NCBI RefSeq assembly: GCF_003206135.1
Contig: NZ_PZJT01000021.1
Span: 1,655 to 54,591 of the forward strand
Reading direction: 5' to 3'
DNA length: 52,937 nt
Source of the DNA: Salinicola salarius
GTDB lineage: Bacteria; Pseudomonadota; Gammaproteobacteria; Pseudomonadales; Halomonadaceae
In this document: in pieces, positions 14,401-24,464 of the stretch
Numbering within the stretch: position 1 is the first letter of the stretch
Layout of the letters: the number at the start of each line of letters is the position of its first letter
Position numbers and translations under genes: made by a program
Notes under the pieces: model-generated
What the model was told of the DNA's origin: nothing
The model's input: the letters and a program-made list of their open reading frames with translations, nothing else
Databases searched by the model: none

Positions 14401-14661
14401 ACTTAGCCTCCCTGGCTTTTGAAGGAATCAAGGCGTGTCGAATTGATCTGCGTGCGCTCATTCAAGGAGCGCATCCAATGGATCACTTTCAATGAGCGCT
14501 TCCAAATGAAGCACTTCCAACAGCCGCTTCCTGCGAATCACGCTCGATGGTTACCCATCGGCGAAAACCGCTGGCGAGAAATATCGGCTGCCCGCCAACT
14601 TCAGGATTACTTTCGGTTGCGTTAAAAGACGCTGCAATGAGTCGAAGTATCCATTCGATAA
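14401..14661. repeat. Intergenic region with degenerate 13-15-base tandem repeats
   Basis: From about 14459 to 14535 a TCCAA/TTCAA...GCRCT unit recurs about five times with 13-15 base spacing (ttcaaggagcgcatccaa, ttcaatgagcgcttccaa and onward). It lies upstream of the holin-like/DUF3618 pair and downstream of the next stress gene. The origin or purpose is unclear; it may be leader structure. I see no ORF worth calling here. Confidence 0.45.
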
Positions 14662-15237
14662 TCAATAAAGCCCTTTGTCGGCATGATCGCTCGCATGTCT
14701 CGAGTCGGTCGTGGAGGACATGCTCGCCGACGTGGTGTTTCCGCTGCCTTGCGGTGATGACGTCTCGTCACGCTTCTGGGAGCTGTTAAGAAACCGCGCC
14801 AGCACGAACCCTGCCGCAACCGCGCCCCCCATGAAGAGTGCCGGCTGCTGGCGGCTGTAGTCCCGCACCTGCCCCATTAGCCCGTTCATGTCCTGGTCCC
14901 GCAAGCGCTCGGAGGCGGTATCGGTACAGTCGGCCATGCGCTTGGCGTAACCGGACAGATAGCCCTGATTCTGATCGTCCAGCTCCTGCGCCATCTTGCG
15001 GAAGGCTGAAGACAGGCTCTTCGCCTGATCGGCGGCGACACCCTTCTGCTGGTCGAAGACGCCCTCGGCCTTGTGCTGCGCCGTCTGCCGGATCTCGTCA
15101 GCCGTTTCGCGACCTTTGTCGCGCATGTCACCCTGCGGCGAACGATCGGCGGAACCCGTCGCGGCACCCGGCTCGCTGCCCGACAAGGAAACACCGGATG
15201 CCGTGCGAGGGTTCGTCTGCTCTTCTGAATTGGCCAT
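14662..15237 (-). CDS. Nutrient-deprivation-induced-type membrane protein
   Basis: This 191-residue protein has a polar N-terminus rich in S, T and G (MANSEEQTNPRTASGVSLSG), a long helical section (DKGRETADEIRQTAQHKAEGVFDQQKGVAADQAKSLSSAF), one membrane helix (PALFMGGAVAAGFVLARFL) and a Ser/Thr-rich tail. It resembles the nutrient-deprivation-induced proteins found with DUF3618 and holin-X genes. The ATG at 15237 has GGGAGT upstream; a longer frame into the AT-rich leader is rejected. It probably acts with the next two minus-strand genes but has its own promoter region. Confidence 0.7.
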   Translation of the reverse strand: MANSEEQTNPRTASGVSLSGSEPGAATGSADRSPQGDMRDKGRETADEIRQTAQHKAEGVFDQQKGVAADQAKSLSSAFRKMAQELDDQNQGYLSGYAKRMADCTDTASERLRDQDMNGLMGQVRDYSRQQPALFMGGAVAAGFVLARFLNSSQKRDETSSPQGSGNTTSASMSSTTDSRHASDHADKGLY

Positions 15238-15572
15238 GACAGGTGACTCCCTGATTTGATCAAAGTTAAATAACATTTTAACCTTTGACGCATTGGAAAC
15301 GCGTATTCTCAAAGTAGCCCCCACCGACTCGACGTCAATTAAATTATTAATGTCGAATGTAACCCGATTGAAGATAAAGCCGCATAGGCTATATAAATAA
15401 AAGTAAAAACCACTATTGGTGATAATATTTAATTTCAATTAATAATCTGACTGTTTTGTCTTTATCCGCTATCCTGGGTGGACCGCTTCGATGAACAGCT
15501 TCTCTTCATCGCGATCCGCCGCCGGCAGTTGCCCTGGCCAGCCGAGGCAGACGGGGGGCGGGAATAAGAGTC
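15238..15572. other. AT-rich intergenic promoter region
   Basis: There is no credible gene. The stretch 15330-15450 is markedly AT-rich for this chromosome and lies upstream of the stress gene on the minus strand and of the SDR gene on the plus strand. It probably holds divergent promoters; I cannot fix the elements. Confidence 0.4.
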
Positions 15573-15659
15573 ATGAGAAGACCGATGAGAGGCCTGGGTG
15601 AAGAGCTTGATGACAAGCTTGATAAAAGGCTTGGTGAGCAAACGTTGATGAGAGGTTCC

Positions 15660-16598
15660 ATGAGTGACGCTGAATCGCCGCCGCTGGCCATTGTCACTGG
15701 CGCCACCGCCGGCCTCGGCCTGGAAACCGCCAAGGGTCTGGCAAGCGCGGGATATCGGGTCGTCATCGCCGGCCGCCACCCCGACAAGGGCAAGCTCGCC
15801 TGTCACGCGGTTCGCCAGCATCGGTCCGGTGCCGCCGTTCGCTTCGAGCTGCTCGATCTCGATAGTCTCGAGTCCGTGCGTCAGTTCGCGGCTCGACTGC
15901 GGGAAAGCGAAACCACGCTGGAACGGCTGATCAATAATGCCGGCATCATGGCGCCGCCGAAGCTGGAGCGTACCGAAGACGGCTTCGAGCGCCAGTTCGG
16001 CGTCAACTATCTCGGCCACTTTCTGCTGACAAGCCTGCTGCTGCCGCTGCTGGTGGCCTCTTCCCGCCACGGCCGAGCGCCACGCGTCGTCCAGCTTTCC
16101 AGCCTCGCTCATCGCAGCGGCAGGATCGATTTCGACGATCTCGGTTCTGACGCCAAAACCGACACGCACTACGACCCGTGGCGCGCCTATCGGCAATCCA
16201 AGCTCGCCATGCTGCTGTTCGCCCAGGCGCTGCAGAAGCAGAGCGACCGCCATGGTTGGGGCATTCTCAGCGTCGCCGCGCATCCCGGGCTTTCGCGCAC
16301 CGCGCTGTTCGATGCTGGCGTGAAGAGCCGCGCCCTGGCCGGCCAGGTCTTCAAGCTGGTAATGCCGCTGCTCAGCCAATCCGCCACCGAAGGTGCCAAG
16401 CCCACACTTCACGCCGCGCTCGGAGGCGATGTGCGCCCCGGTGACTACTTCGGCCCGGACGGCTTCAGCGAAACCCGCGGCGCACCCAAACGCGCCTTCC
16501 GCAGCAAGGCAGCCAGGGATCAGGCAGTGGAAGATCGGCTGTGGACAGTTTCGTGTGAACTGACCGGAGCGGTGTGGTCGACGGCAGGCAAAATCTAG
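15660..16598 (+). CDS. Short-chain dehydrogenase/reductase family oxidoreductase
   Basis: This 312-residue SDR is of the retinol-dehydrogenase/WWOX-like type. The dinucleotide motif TGATAGLGLETAKGLA is at about residues 13-28, then LINNAGIMAPP, a catalytic serine in QLSSLAHRSG, and YRQSKLA for the YxxxK pair. The substrate is unknown. The ATG at 15660 has gagagg upstream; the in-frame extension to 15573 runs through a repeat-rich leader (see findings). Position 31 places the glycine motif normally, supporting this start. Confidence 0.85.
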   Translation: MSDAESPPLAIVTGATAGLGLETAKGLASAGYRVVIAGRHPDKGKLACHAVRQHRSGAAVRFELLDLDSLESVRQFAARLRESETTLERLINNAGIMAPPKLERTEDGFERQFGVNYLGHFLLTSLLLPLLVASSRHGRAPRVVQLSSLAHRSGRIDFDDLGSDAKTDTHYDPWRAYRQSKLAMLLFAQALQKQSDRHGWGILSVAAHPGLSRTALFDAGVKSRALAGQVFKLVMPLLSQSATEGAKPTLHAALGGDVRPGDYFGPDGFSETRGAPKRAFRSKAARDQAVEDRLWTVSCELTGAVWSTAGKI

Positions 16599-16669
16599 AC
16601 ACCGGCTCGCCTTTGACGTGTCGGTATTGCCGCTTCGCGCGTGCGCGGTCATCGTTTATGGGCGGCAAT

Positions 16670-16688
16670 TTTGTTATCTTATAACAAA
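16670..16688 (+). promoter_or_regulatory. Zur-box-like palindrome upstream of the CobW GTPase
   Basis: TTTGTTATCTTATAACAAA is a perfect inverted repeat of TTTGTTAT with a 3-base centre, matching the core GTTATANTATAAC of gammaproteobacterial Zur operators. It sits 20 bases before the ATG, where a repressor would block the start. The downstream gene family is commonly zinc-regulated, which supports the reading. Confidence 0.65.
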
Positions 16689-16708
16689 TTTTGCTCGGAA
16701 GAGATTCC

Positions 16709-17785
16709 ATGCCCGCCACGCCCAGATCGCTAATACCCGTTACCCTGCTGACAGGCTTTCTCGGTAGCGGCAAGACGACGCTGCTCAATCGACTTGTCCG
16801 CCAGCCGGCGATGGATCGCACGCTGGTCATCATCAACGAGTTCGGTGAGATCGGACTCGATCACCAACTATTCAGCGCCACCGACGAGACCGAAGTCGTG
16901 GCTCTGGACAGCGGCTGCCTCTGCTGCACGATTCGCGGCGATCTGGCCCGCACGCTGCGCGATGCGCCCTGGCGCTATGCGCGCGAAGGCAAGCGCCAGT
17001 TCGACCGGCTTGTGATCGAGACCACCGGGCTGGCCGATCCCGCACCGAACCTTCACACCTTGATGACCGACCCGAAAATCGCGCGCCAGTATCGGCTGGA
17101 CGGGATCGTCACCATTGTCGATGCCGCTCATGGCGCGGCAACGCTCGATCATCATCCAGAAGCGGTAAAACAGGCTGCGGTTGCCGATCGGCTACTGATT
17201 ACCAAACCGGATCTGGCGGCGAAAATCGCGCTCGATTCGTTGCAATCAAGGCTGGCCGAGATCAACCCCGGTGCACGTCAGCAAGTGGTTACTCATGGTG
17301 AAGTCGACTCCGAATCGATGATCGGGCTAGGGTTGACGACCGCAGATGGCAATCGCCCCGATCTGGAACGCTGGCTGGCATCGTCTTCGCCGCCGGCGAT
17401 GGCCCGGCTCTCGTTCACTGCCGGCTCGGCCGATGGCGGATCGTTGCTGGCGAAACATGCAGACGTGGCCGATCCCAATCGCCACGACGACCGCATTCGT
17501 GCTCATTGTTTCATCCTCGAGACACCCATCGTTTTCGCCCGCTTCGAGGCGTGGCTGGATCTTATGCTCTCGCTGATGGGCGAGAACATGCTGCGAATCA
17601 AGGGCATTCTGAATATCGCTGGCCGCGACCGACCTACGGTCATCCACGGCGTGCAGCACATCTTCCACCCACCGCTGGAGCTCGAGGCCTGGCCGGATGA
17701 AGATCGCCGCTCGCGACTGGTCTTCATCACCCGCGATATTCCACGAGAATCGCTGGAGAGCGTTATGGTGGCGGCATCTCGCTGA
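16709..17785 (+). CDS. CobW/COG0523-family GTPase, probable zinc metallochaperone
   Basis: This 358-residue G3E GTPase has a Walker A GFLGSGKT (16-23), the INEFGEIGLD segment, the metal-binding CLCC motif (C70, C72, C73) and a C-terminal CobW_C domain (LRIKGILNIAGRDRPTVIHGVQHIFH). COG0523 proteins with CxCC bind zinc and deliver it when zinc is scarce. The Zur-like box 20 bases upstream suggests this copy is induced by zinc limitation. The ATG at 16709 has GAAGAG upstream; a TTG at 16691 is less likely. No cobalamin genes are nearby, which argues against a CobW role. Confidence 0.88.
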   Translation: MPATPRSLIPVTLLTGFLGSGKTTLLNRLVRQPAMDRTLVIINEFGEIGLDHQLFSATDETEVVALDSGCLCCTIRGDLARTLRDAPWRYAREGKRQFDRLVIETTGLADPAPNLHTLMTDPKIARQYRLDGIVTIVDAAHGAATLDHHPEAVKQAAVADRLLITKPDLAAKIALDSLQSRLAEINPGARQQVVTHGEVDSESMIGLGLTTADGNRPDLERWLASSSPPAMARLSFTAGSADGGSLLAKHADVADPNRHDDRIRAHCFILETPIVFARFEAWLDLMLSLMGENMLRIKGILNIAGRDRPTVIHGVQHIFHPPLELEAWPDEDRRSRLVFITRDIPRESLESVMVAASR

Positions 17786-17957
17786 CGATGACGGCGAGCT
17801 GGGCTGGATTGGATCGCTCGACGACTGAACTACGCTACAGATCGATATGCTTGGACTGTGCCGTGCCGATACTTTTTACTCACGTTCATACGCCGAATTC
17901 AGTATTGGAGCGCAGATAAAAACCGATATCGATATCCATCAATCAAAGGAGTCAAAA

Positions 17958-18794
17958 GTGACGGAGTTCACCCGGATCGGAAAATTCAAAATGACCTGGT
18001 TGCTCGATGGTTATTATCCATGTACACCAGATTTTGTACCGGGAGCACGATCAGAAGAAGGCAGAAACCTCTACGAGAAAGCTGGCCTTCCGCCAGAAGG
18101 GCCCTCGAAAGAGCCCTTTCATGCCTTCGCTATCGAATGGAAAGACCATCTGTGGCTGATCGATACAGGGTGTGGCCAGGAAGCTGGCCCGGAACGGGGA
18201 AAAGCCCCCGAACAGTTACGATCGATGGGATACTCGCCTGAAGACGTCGAGGGAATCATCATCACGCATCTCCATAAGGATCATACGGGAGGACTTCTAA
18301 CCTCGGGAGGTAAAGCCCGTTATCCAAATACGCGACTTTATATTGGTGAAAGTGAAATGGCGTTCTGGACCGGATCGGACGTTCCCGAAGGCAACGCGGG
18401 AGACCATGAAGTAACGAAAGTGGTGCTCGAGCAGTACGAAGGGCGGATAGAGGTCGTTCCTGATAATGCCGTCATCGCACCGGGTTTGAGATTCGTGCCT
18501 TTATATGGGCATTCCCCCGGCCATAACGGCGTGATGATCGAGGACGGTGGTCAGCGGATGCTGATGTGGGCGGATCTCATGCATTCTTCGATACTCCAAT
18601 TCCACTACCCCCATTGGAGTGTACGTCCTGACATGGACCCCGAGCGTGCGGTTGCCACGCGATTGGAACTTCTCGAGCGCCTGGTCGAGGAAGATACGAG
18701 GGTTGCGGGTTCACATACGTATGGTGCCGGTCTGGTTCGCCGAGGCGAGATCGCTTATGAACTGGTGCCGACGGATACCGACAATCGACACTGA
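17958..18794 (+). CDS. MBL-fold metallo-hydrolase
   Basis: This 278-residue metallo-beta-lactamase fold protein has the dinuclear zinc motif HLHKDH (H104, H106, D108, H109), then GHSPGHNGV and ADLMHS, supplying the remaining ligands, and a late HTYG. It resembles the AHL-lactonase-like group of hydrolases, but the substrate cannot be deduced. GTG at 17958 with AAAGGAG 7 bases upstream is preferred to an ATG at 17847. Local base composition is somewhat lower in GC than neighbouring genes. It stands alone, convergent with glmS. Confidence 0.82.
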   Translation: MTEFTRIGKFKMTWLLDGYYPCTPDFVPGARSEEGRNLYEKAGLPPEGPSKEPFHAFAIEWKDHLWLIDTGCGQEAGPERGKAPEQLRSMGYSPEDVEGIIITHLHKDHTGGLLTSGGKARYPNTRLYIGESEMAFWTGSDVPEGNAGDHEVTKVVLEQYEGRIEVVPDNAVIAPGLRFVPLYGHSPGHNGVMIEDGGQRMLMWADLMHSSILQFHYPHWSVRPDMDPERAVATRLELLERLVEEDTRVAGSHTYGAGLVRRGEIAYELVPTDTDNRH

Positions 18795-18842
18795 AGTGCC
18801 CGATATCGATCCATCCCGAGAATGATTCATAGGGTGTTAAAA

Positions 18843-18872
18843 GACGGCTCCTCGGGAATGTCAGGAGCCGTC
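18843..18872. terminator. Hairpin between MBL hydrolase and glmS
   Basis: GACGGCTCCT pairs with AGGAGCCGTC over a 10-base loop. No T-run follows on either strand, so termination is likely but less certain. It lies in the gap between convergent genes; the rest of 18873-19055 shows nothing recognisable. Confidence 0.5.
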
Positions 18873-19055
18873 CTGATCCAGAAGCGATTGAATTCATCTC
18901 GACGTTACCCATGGCGCTCTCCATGAGCTTTCCTGGGGATACCAATCACATTACCGACGGCATCAAGCCTGCTGAACGAATCTTGGTTGTCATGCTGTGA
19001 CAGCCATACACGGATTTCCCTCGCCCCGTCGTGATGTGCTATTCCCCGTGACTTG

Positions 19056-20915
<1,860 letters not shown>

Positions 20916-20944
20916 AGTCGATTCCTTTCTGAGTCCGTTTTTTC

Positions 20945-21721
20945 TTACCGCTCGGCGGGCGATTCGGCGACCACCAGCGTCACGTCCTGGCGTTCGATGG
21001 CCGCCGCCGCGTCATCGTCGATTCGCCAGTCGGTGACCAGCGTGTCGATGCGCGCCCAGGGCAGTTCCAGATTGGGGATACGGCGACCGATCTTGTCGGC
21101 CTCTACCATCACCACCACCTCGCGGGCGACCTCGGCCATGACGCGGGTCAGGCCGAACAGTTCGTTGTAGGTGGTGGTGCCGCGTTCGAGGTCGATGCCG
21201 TCGGCGCCGACGAAGAGTTGATCGAAGTCGTAGGCTCGCAGTACCTGCTCGGCGACCTGACCCTGGAAGGATTCCGAATGCGGATCCCAGGTCCCGCCGG
21301 TCATCAGCAGCGCCGGTTCCGACTCCAGCTCGCGCAGCGCGCCGGCCACGGCGAGCGAGTTGGTCATCACTACCAATCCGCGCAGGCCGCCCAGCTCGCC
21401 GATTAGCGCGGCGGTGGTGGTGCCGCTGTCGACGATGATCCGGTTGTGCTCGCGAATGCGTGCTCGTGCCGCCTGGGCAATGGCCTGCTTGTACGGTGAC
21501 AGGGTCTGCAACGGCTCGCTCAGCATCTCCTGGGGCAACGGCGCGGCGCCGCCGTAGCGGCGCAGCAGCAGGCCGCTGCGCTCCAGCGTGTTGAGATCCT
21601 TGCGAACGGTGACTTCGGAGATCGCGAAGCGGCTCGCCAACGTCTCGACCGGGGTTTCCCCGTGTTCGTTGACGTAGGCAAGGATGGCATGACGGCGCTG
21701 GGCGGTATCGCGTTTGGGCAT
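20945..21721 (-). CDS. glmR: DeoR-family regulator GlmR
   Basis: This 258-residue DeoR/GlpR-type repressor has an N-terminal winged helix (RRHAILAYVNEHGETPVETLASRFAISEVTVRKDLNTLE, the family signature) and a C-terminal sugar-phosphate-binding domain (DSGTTTAALIGEL, GGTWDPHSESFQG, FVGADGID). An equivalent regulator precedes glmS in Pseudomonas, and the same order here supports control of amino-sugar synthesis. ATG 21719-21721 is chosen; a longer frame to 21901 would cover the operator region. Two palindromes just upstream suggest autoregulation. Confidence 0.87.
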   Translation of the reverse strand: MPKRDTAQRRHAILAYVNEHGETPVETLASRFAISEVTVRKDLNTLERSGLLLRRYGGAAPLPQEMLSEPLQTLSPYKQAIAQAARARIREHNRIIVDSGTTTAALIGELGGLRGLVVMTNSLAVAGALRELESEPALLMTGGTWDPHSESFQGQVAEQVLRAYDFDQLFVGADGIDLERGTTTYNELFGLTRVMAEVAREVVVMVEADKIGRRIPNLELPWARIDTLVTDWRIDDDAAAAIERQDVTLVVAESPAER

Positions 21722-21750
21722 GGTGTCGAGTTTCGAGATTCGGCCTTTAT

Positions 21751-21781
21751 CTTTCGATTCGAAAGTTAACAGATTCGAATC
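21751..21781 (-). promoter_or_regulatory. DeoR-type operators upstream of glmR
   Basis: CTTTCGATTCGAAAG (21751-21765) is a perfect 15-base palindrome of the TTTCG...CGAAA type bound by GlpR/DeoR-family proteins. GATTCGAATC (21772-21781) is a second perfect palindrome, 6 bases further. They lie 30-60 bases before the glmR start and also in the leader of the divergent argE, so one regulator could affect both. Confidence 0.6.
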
Positions 21782-21899
21782 AAAGCTTATTGAGGCAAAC
21801 TCGTCAAGTCTTGCGATACTCGAGGTGGCGAGGTAGCCACCATTGGGCAGGCTCGGCATCATGGTCGCCATCGGAAACAACCATAAAAGGCCTCCAGGC

Positions 21900-23048
21900 A
21901 TGACCAGTCAGGAACTCCTCGGGAAACTCATCGGCTTCGATACCGTCAGTCGCGAATCCAATCTCGCCCTGATCGAATTCGTGCGTGATTATCTCGCCCA
22001 ACACGACGTCGATAGCGAGCTGATTCACAACGAAGACGGCAGCAAGGCCAATCTATGGGCGACGATCGGCCCGACCGATCGCGGCGGCGTGGTGCTCTCC
22101 GGCCATACCGACGTGGTGCCGGTGGACGGCCAGCCGTGGACGGTGCCGGCGTTCGAGATCACCGAGCGCGACGGCAAGCTCTACGGACGCGGGACGACCG
22201 ACATGAAAGGCTATCTCGCCTGCGTGCTGGCGGCGGTGCCGAGCTTCACCGCTGCGGAGCTGAAGACGCCGATCCATCTGGCGTTCTCGTATGACGAGGA
22301 AGTGGGCTGTCTCGGCGTGCGTTCGATCATTTCGATGCTGGAAGGCAGACCTCACAAGCCGCTGGCCTGCATCATCGGCGAGCCGACCGAACTCAAGCCG
22401 GTGCTGGGCCACAAGGGCAAGCTCGGCGTGCGCTGCCGCGTGCATGGCGCGCCCTGCCACTCCGCCTATGCGCCGGAAGGCGTCAACGCCATCGAGTACG
22501 CCGCCAGGATGATTACTCGGCTCAACCAGATTGGCGAGCGGCTGGCCGACCCATCGCGTCACGACGACCGCTTCTACCCGCCTTTTTCCACCATTCAGAC
22601 CGGCGTGATCGAGGGTGGCCGCGCGCTCAACATCGTGCCGTCGGAGTGCCGCTTCGACTGGGAAGTCCGCTCGCTGCCGGGCTTCGATGCCGGCGAGGTG
22701 GAGCGCGAGATGCGCGACTACGCCGAAAACGAACTGATCCCTCGCATGCGCGCGGTCGAGCCGAACACCGATATCGTGTTCGAGCCGCTGCAGGCCTACC
22801 CGGGGCTGACCACCGAGGCCTCGAGCGAGGTGGCGCGCCTGATCGCTACGCTCTCGGGTCGCGATGACTTCGGCACCGTCGCCTACGGCACCGAGGGCGG
22901 GCTGTTCCACGAAGCCGGCATTCCCACCGTGGTCTGCGGCCCCGGCTGCATGGATCAGGGCCACAAGCCGGACGAGTTCATCGCCATCGACCAGCTCGAG
23001 CGCTGCGATGCGATGATGCAGAGACTGAAGGAGCATTTGAGCGCATGA
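21900..23048 (+). CDS. argE: Acetylornithine deacetylase ArgE (M20 family)
   Basis: This 382-residue M20 zinc hydrolase most likely removes the acetyl group from N-acetylornithine in arginine synthesis. Zinc and catalytic motifs are SGHTDVVPVDG, GRGTTDMKGYLA, SYDEEVGCLGVRS and GEPTE, with the late ligand in GPGCMDQGHKPDEF. Length matches ArgE (383). The ATG at 21900 follows AAGG; the longer frame upstream lacks an RBS. It is divergent from glmR, and its stop overlaps the next start (ATGA). Confidence 0.9.
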   Translation: MTSQELLGKLIGFDTVSRESNLALIEFVRDYLAQHDVDSELIHNEDGSKANLWATIGPTDRGGVVLSGHTDVVPVDGQPWTVPAFEITERDGKLYGRGTTDMKGYLACVLAAVPSFTAAELKTPIHLAFSYDEEVGCLGVRSIISMLEGRPHKPLACIIGEPTELKPVLGHKGKLGVRCRVHGAPCHSAYAPEGVNAIEYAARMITRLNQIGERLADPSRHDDRFYPPFSTIQTGVIEGGRALNIVPSECRFDWEVRSLPGFDAGEVEREMRDYAENELIPRMRAVEPNTDIVFEPLQAYPGLTTEASSEVARLIATLSGRDDFGTVAYGTEGGLFHEAGIPTVVCGPGCMDQGHKPDEFIAIDQLERCDAMMQRLKEHLSA

Positions 23049-24145
23049 AGGGATTCACACGCCTTTCCAGGCTTCGCTGGGCACCGGCATTCGCGCTGGC
23101 CCTGCTGGCCGGCTGTAGCACGCAGGCGCCCCAGCCCGGCTTCGAGCAGCGTCCGGCGAGCGTGAAGAACGAACTGGTCTCGCTCATTCCCGCCTCCGCC
23201 GAGGATCGCGACGGCTGGGCGACAGACATTACCGCCGCGTTCTCGGCCCAGAATCTGCCCGCAACCCGGGACAATCTCTGCTCGGTGCTGGCAGTGATCG
23301 AGCAGGAATCGACCTACACGGCGGATCCCAGCGTACCCAATCTTTCGACCATCGCCCGGGAGGAGATCGAACGTCGCGCCAGCGCCCTGCACATTCCCGG
23401 CTTTCTGGTCGAGGCGGGCCTGAATCTCGAATCGCCCACTGGCGAGACCTACAGCGAGCGTCTCGACCACATCACCACCGAGCGGGAGATGAGCGAGATC
23501 TTCGAGGATTTCATCGGCATGGCGCCGCTGGGCCGCCAGCTCTTCGGTAGCCTCAACCCGGTGCATACCGGCGGCCCGATGCAGGTCAGCGTCGATTTCG
23601 CCGAGGAGCATGCCGAGAACTATCCCTACCCGGTCGACGGCTCGATCCGCCACGAAGTGTTCACGCGCCGCGGCGGGCTCTATTTCGGCATCGCCCACCT
23701 GCTCGGCTATCCCGCGAATTACGACGAGCCGATCTATCGTTTCGCCGACTTCAACGCCGGCTGGTATGCCAGCCGCAACGCCGCGTTCCAGGCCGCAGTG
23801 AGCCAGCTTTCCGGCATTCCGCTGGCACTCGATGGCGACCTGATCATTCCTGGCTCCCGTCAGGCCGGGCAGACAGAACTGGCGGTTCGCACGCTGAAAC
23901 GCCAGCTGGAGATGGACGACGGCGAGATCCGAGACGCGCTCGAGCAGGAGAATTCCCTCGAATTCGAACAGACCGAGCTCTACGAAAAGGTCTACTCGCT
24001 GGCGCTACAGCAGGAAGGTCAGTCCATCCCCTACGCACGCCTGCCGGGCATCAAGCTCGAAAGCCCCAAGATCACCCGCAACCTGACCACGGCATGGTTT
24101 GCCAATCGGGTCGACGACCGCTGGCAGCAGTGCATGAGGCGGTGA
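23045..24145 (+). CDS. DUF1615 lipoprotein (YaiW-like)
   Basis: This 366-residue lipoprotein has a signal peptide ending in LLAGC (C24). The mature part matches the DUF1615 family to which E. coli YaiW belongs: LIPASAEDRDGWATDI, VIEQESTYTADPSVPNL, GGLYFGIAHLLGYPA and FADFNAGWYASRNAAFQAAV. The EQES motif recalls lysozyme-like muramidases, so a cell-wall role is possible but unproven. It is translationally coupled to argE through ATGA, though no functional link is obvious. Confidence 0.85.
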   Translation: MKGFTRLSRLRWAPAFALALLAGCSTQAPQPGFEQRPASVKNELVSLIPASAEDRDGWATDITAAFSAQNLPATRDNLCSVLAVIEQESTYTADPSVPNLSTIAREEIERRASALHIPGFLVEAGLNLESPTGETYSERLDHITTEREMSEIFEDFIGMAPLGRQLFGSLNPVHTGGPMQVSVDFAEEHAENYPYPVDGSIRHEVFTRRGGLYFGIAHLLGYPANYDEPIYRFADFNAGWYASRNAAFQAAVSQLSGIPLALDGDLIIPGSRQAGQTELAVRTLKRQLEMDDGEIRDALEQENSLEFEQTELYEKVYSLALQQEGQSIPYARLPGIKLESPKITRNLTTAWFANRVDDRWQQCMRR

Positions 24146-24464
24146 TGTCCAATATTTGAAATCTGAACGGCAAGTTTCTCCAGTCGCCGGAAAGAAACCA
24201 CCCGATAGCGCCTTCCAGGCTCAACCCGAGCGATCTTCGGCGAGCCGGGTCTAGCGACATGGAGGTCGCTAGAGGCGCGCCGGGACAGGGACGTCCTTGC
24301 GCGCCGACCCGAAGCGCTGACGAAGATGCTCGGGATTTCTTGAGCCTGTGGCGCGAAAAAGGGAGCGCGAGGGGCTTGCCCCTCGCATTCACGGCGATGA
24401 GGATCGCCAGAACCCTGCCAGTGGTGAACTCGTTTGTCTCGAATGAGTTCTGAATAAAACTGGC
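24146..24464. other. Intergenic block, possibly a repeated element with a short ORF
   Basis: Between the convergent DUF1615 and glmU genes. The plus strand has an ATG-started frame at 24259-24453 (64 codons, ending RTLPVVNSFVSNEF) without a clear RBS. A hairpin GCGAGGGGC-TT-GCCCCTCGC lies at 24367-24386. The block looks composed rather than random, with gcgcgccgggacagggacgtcc and a mirrored gcgcgccgaccc, and may be a dispersed repeat. I cannot test copy number here. Confidence 0.35.
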
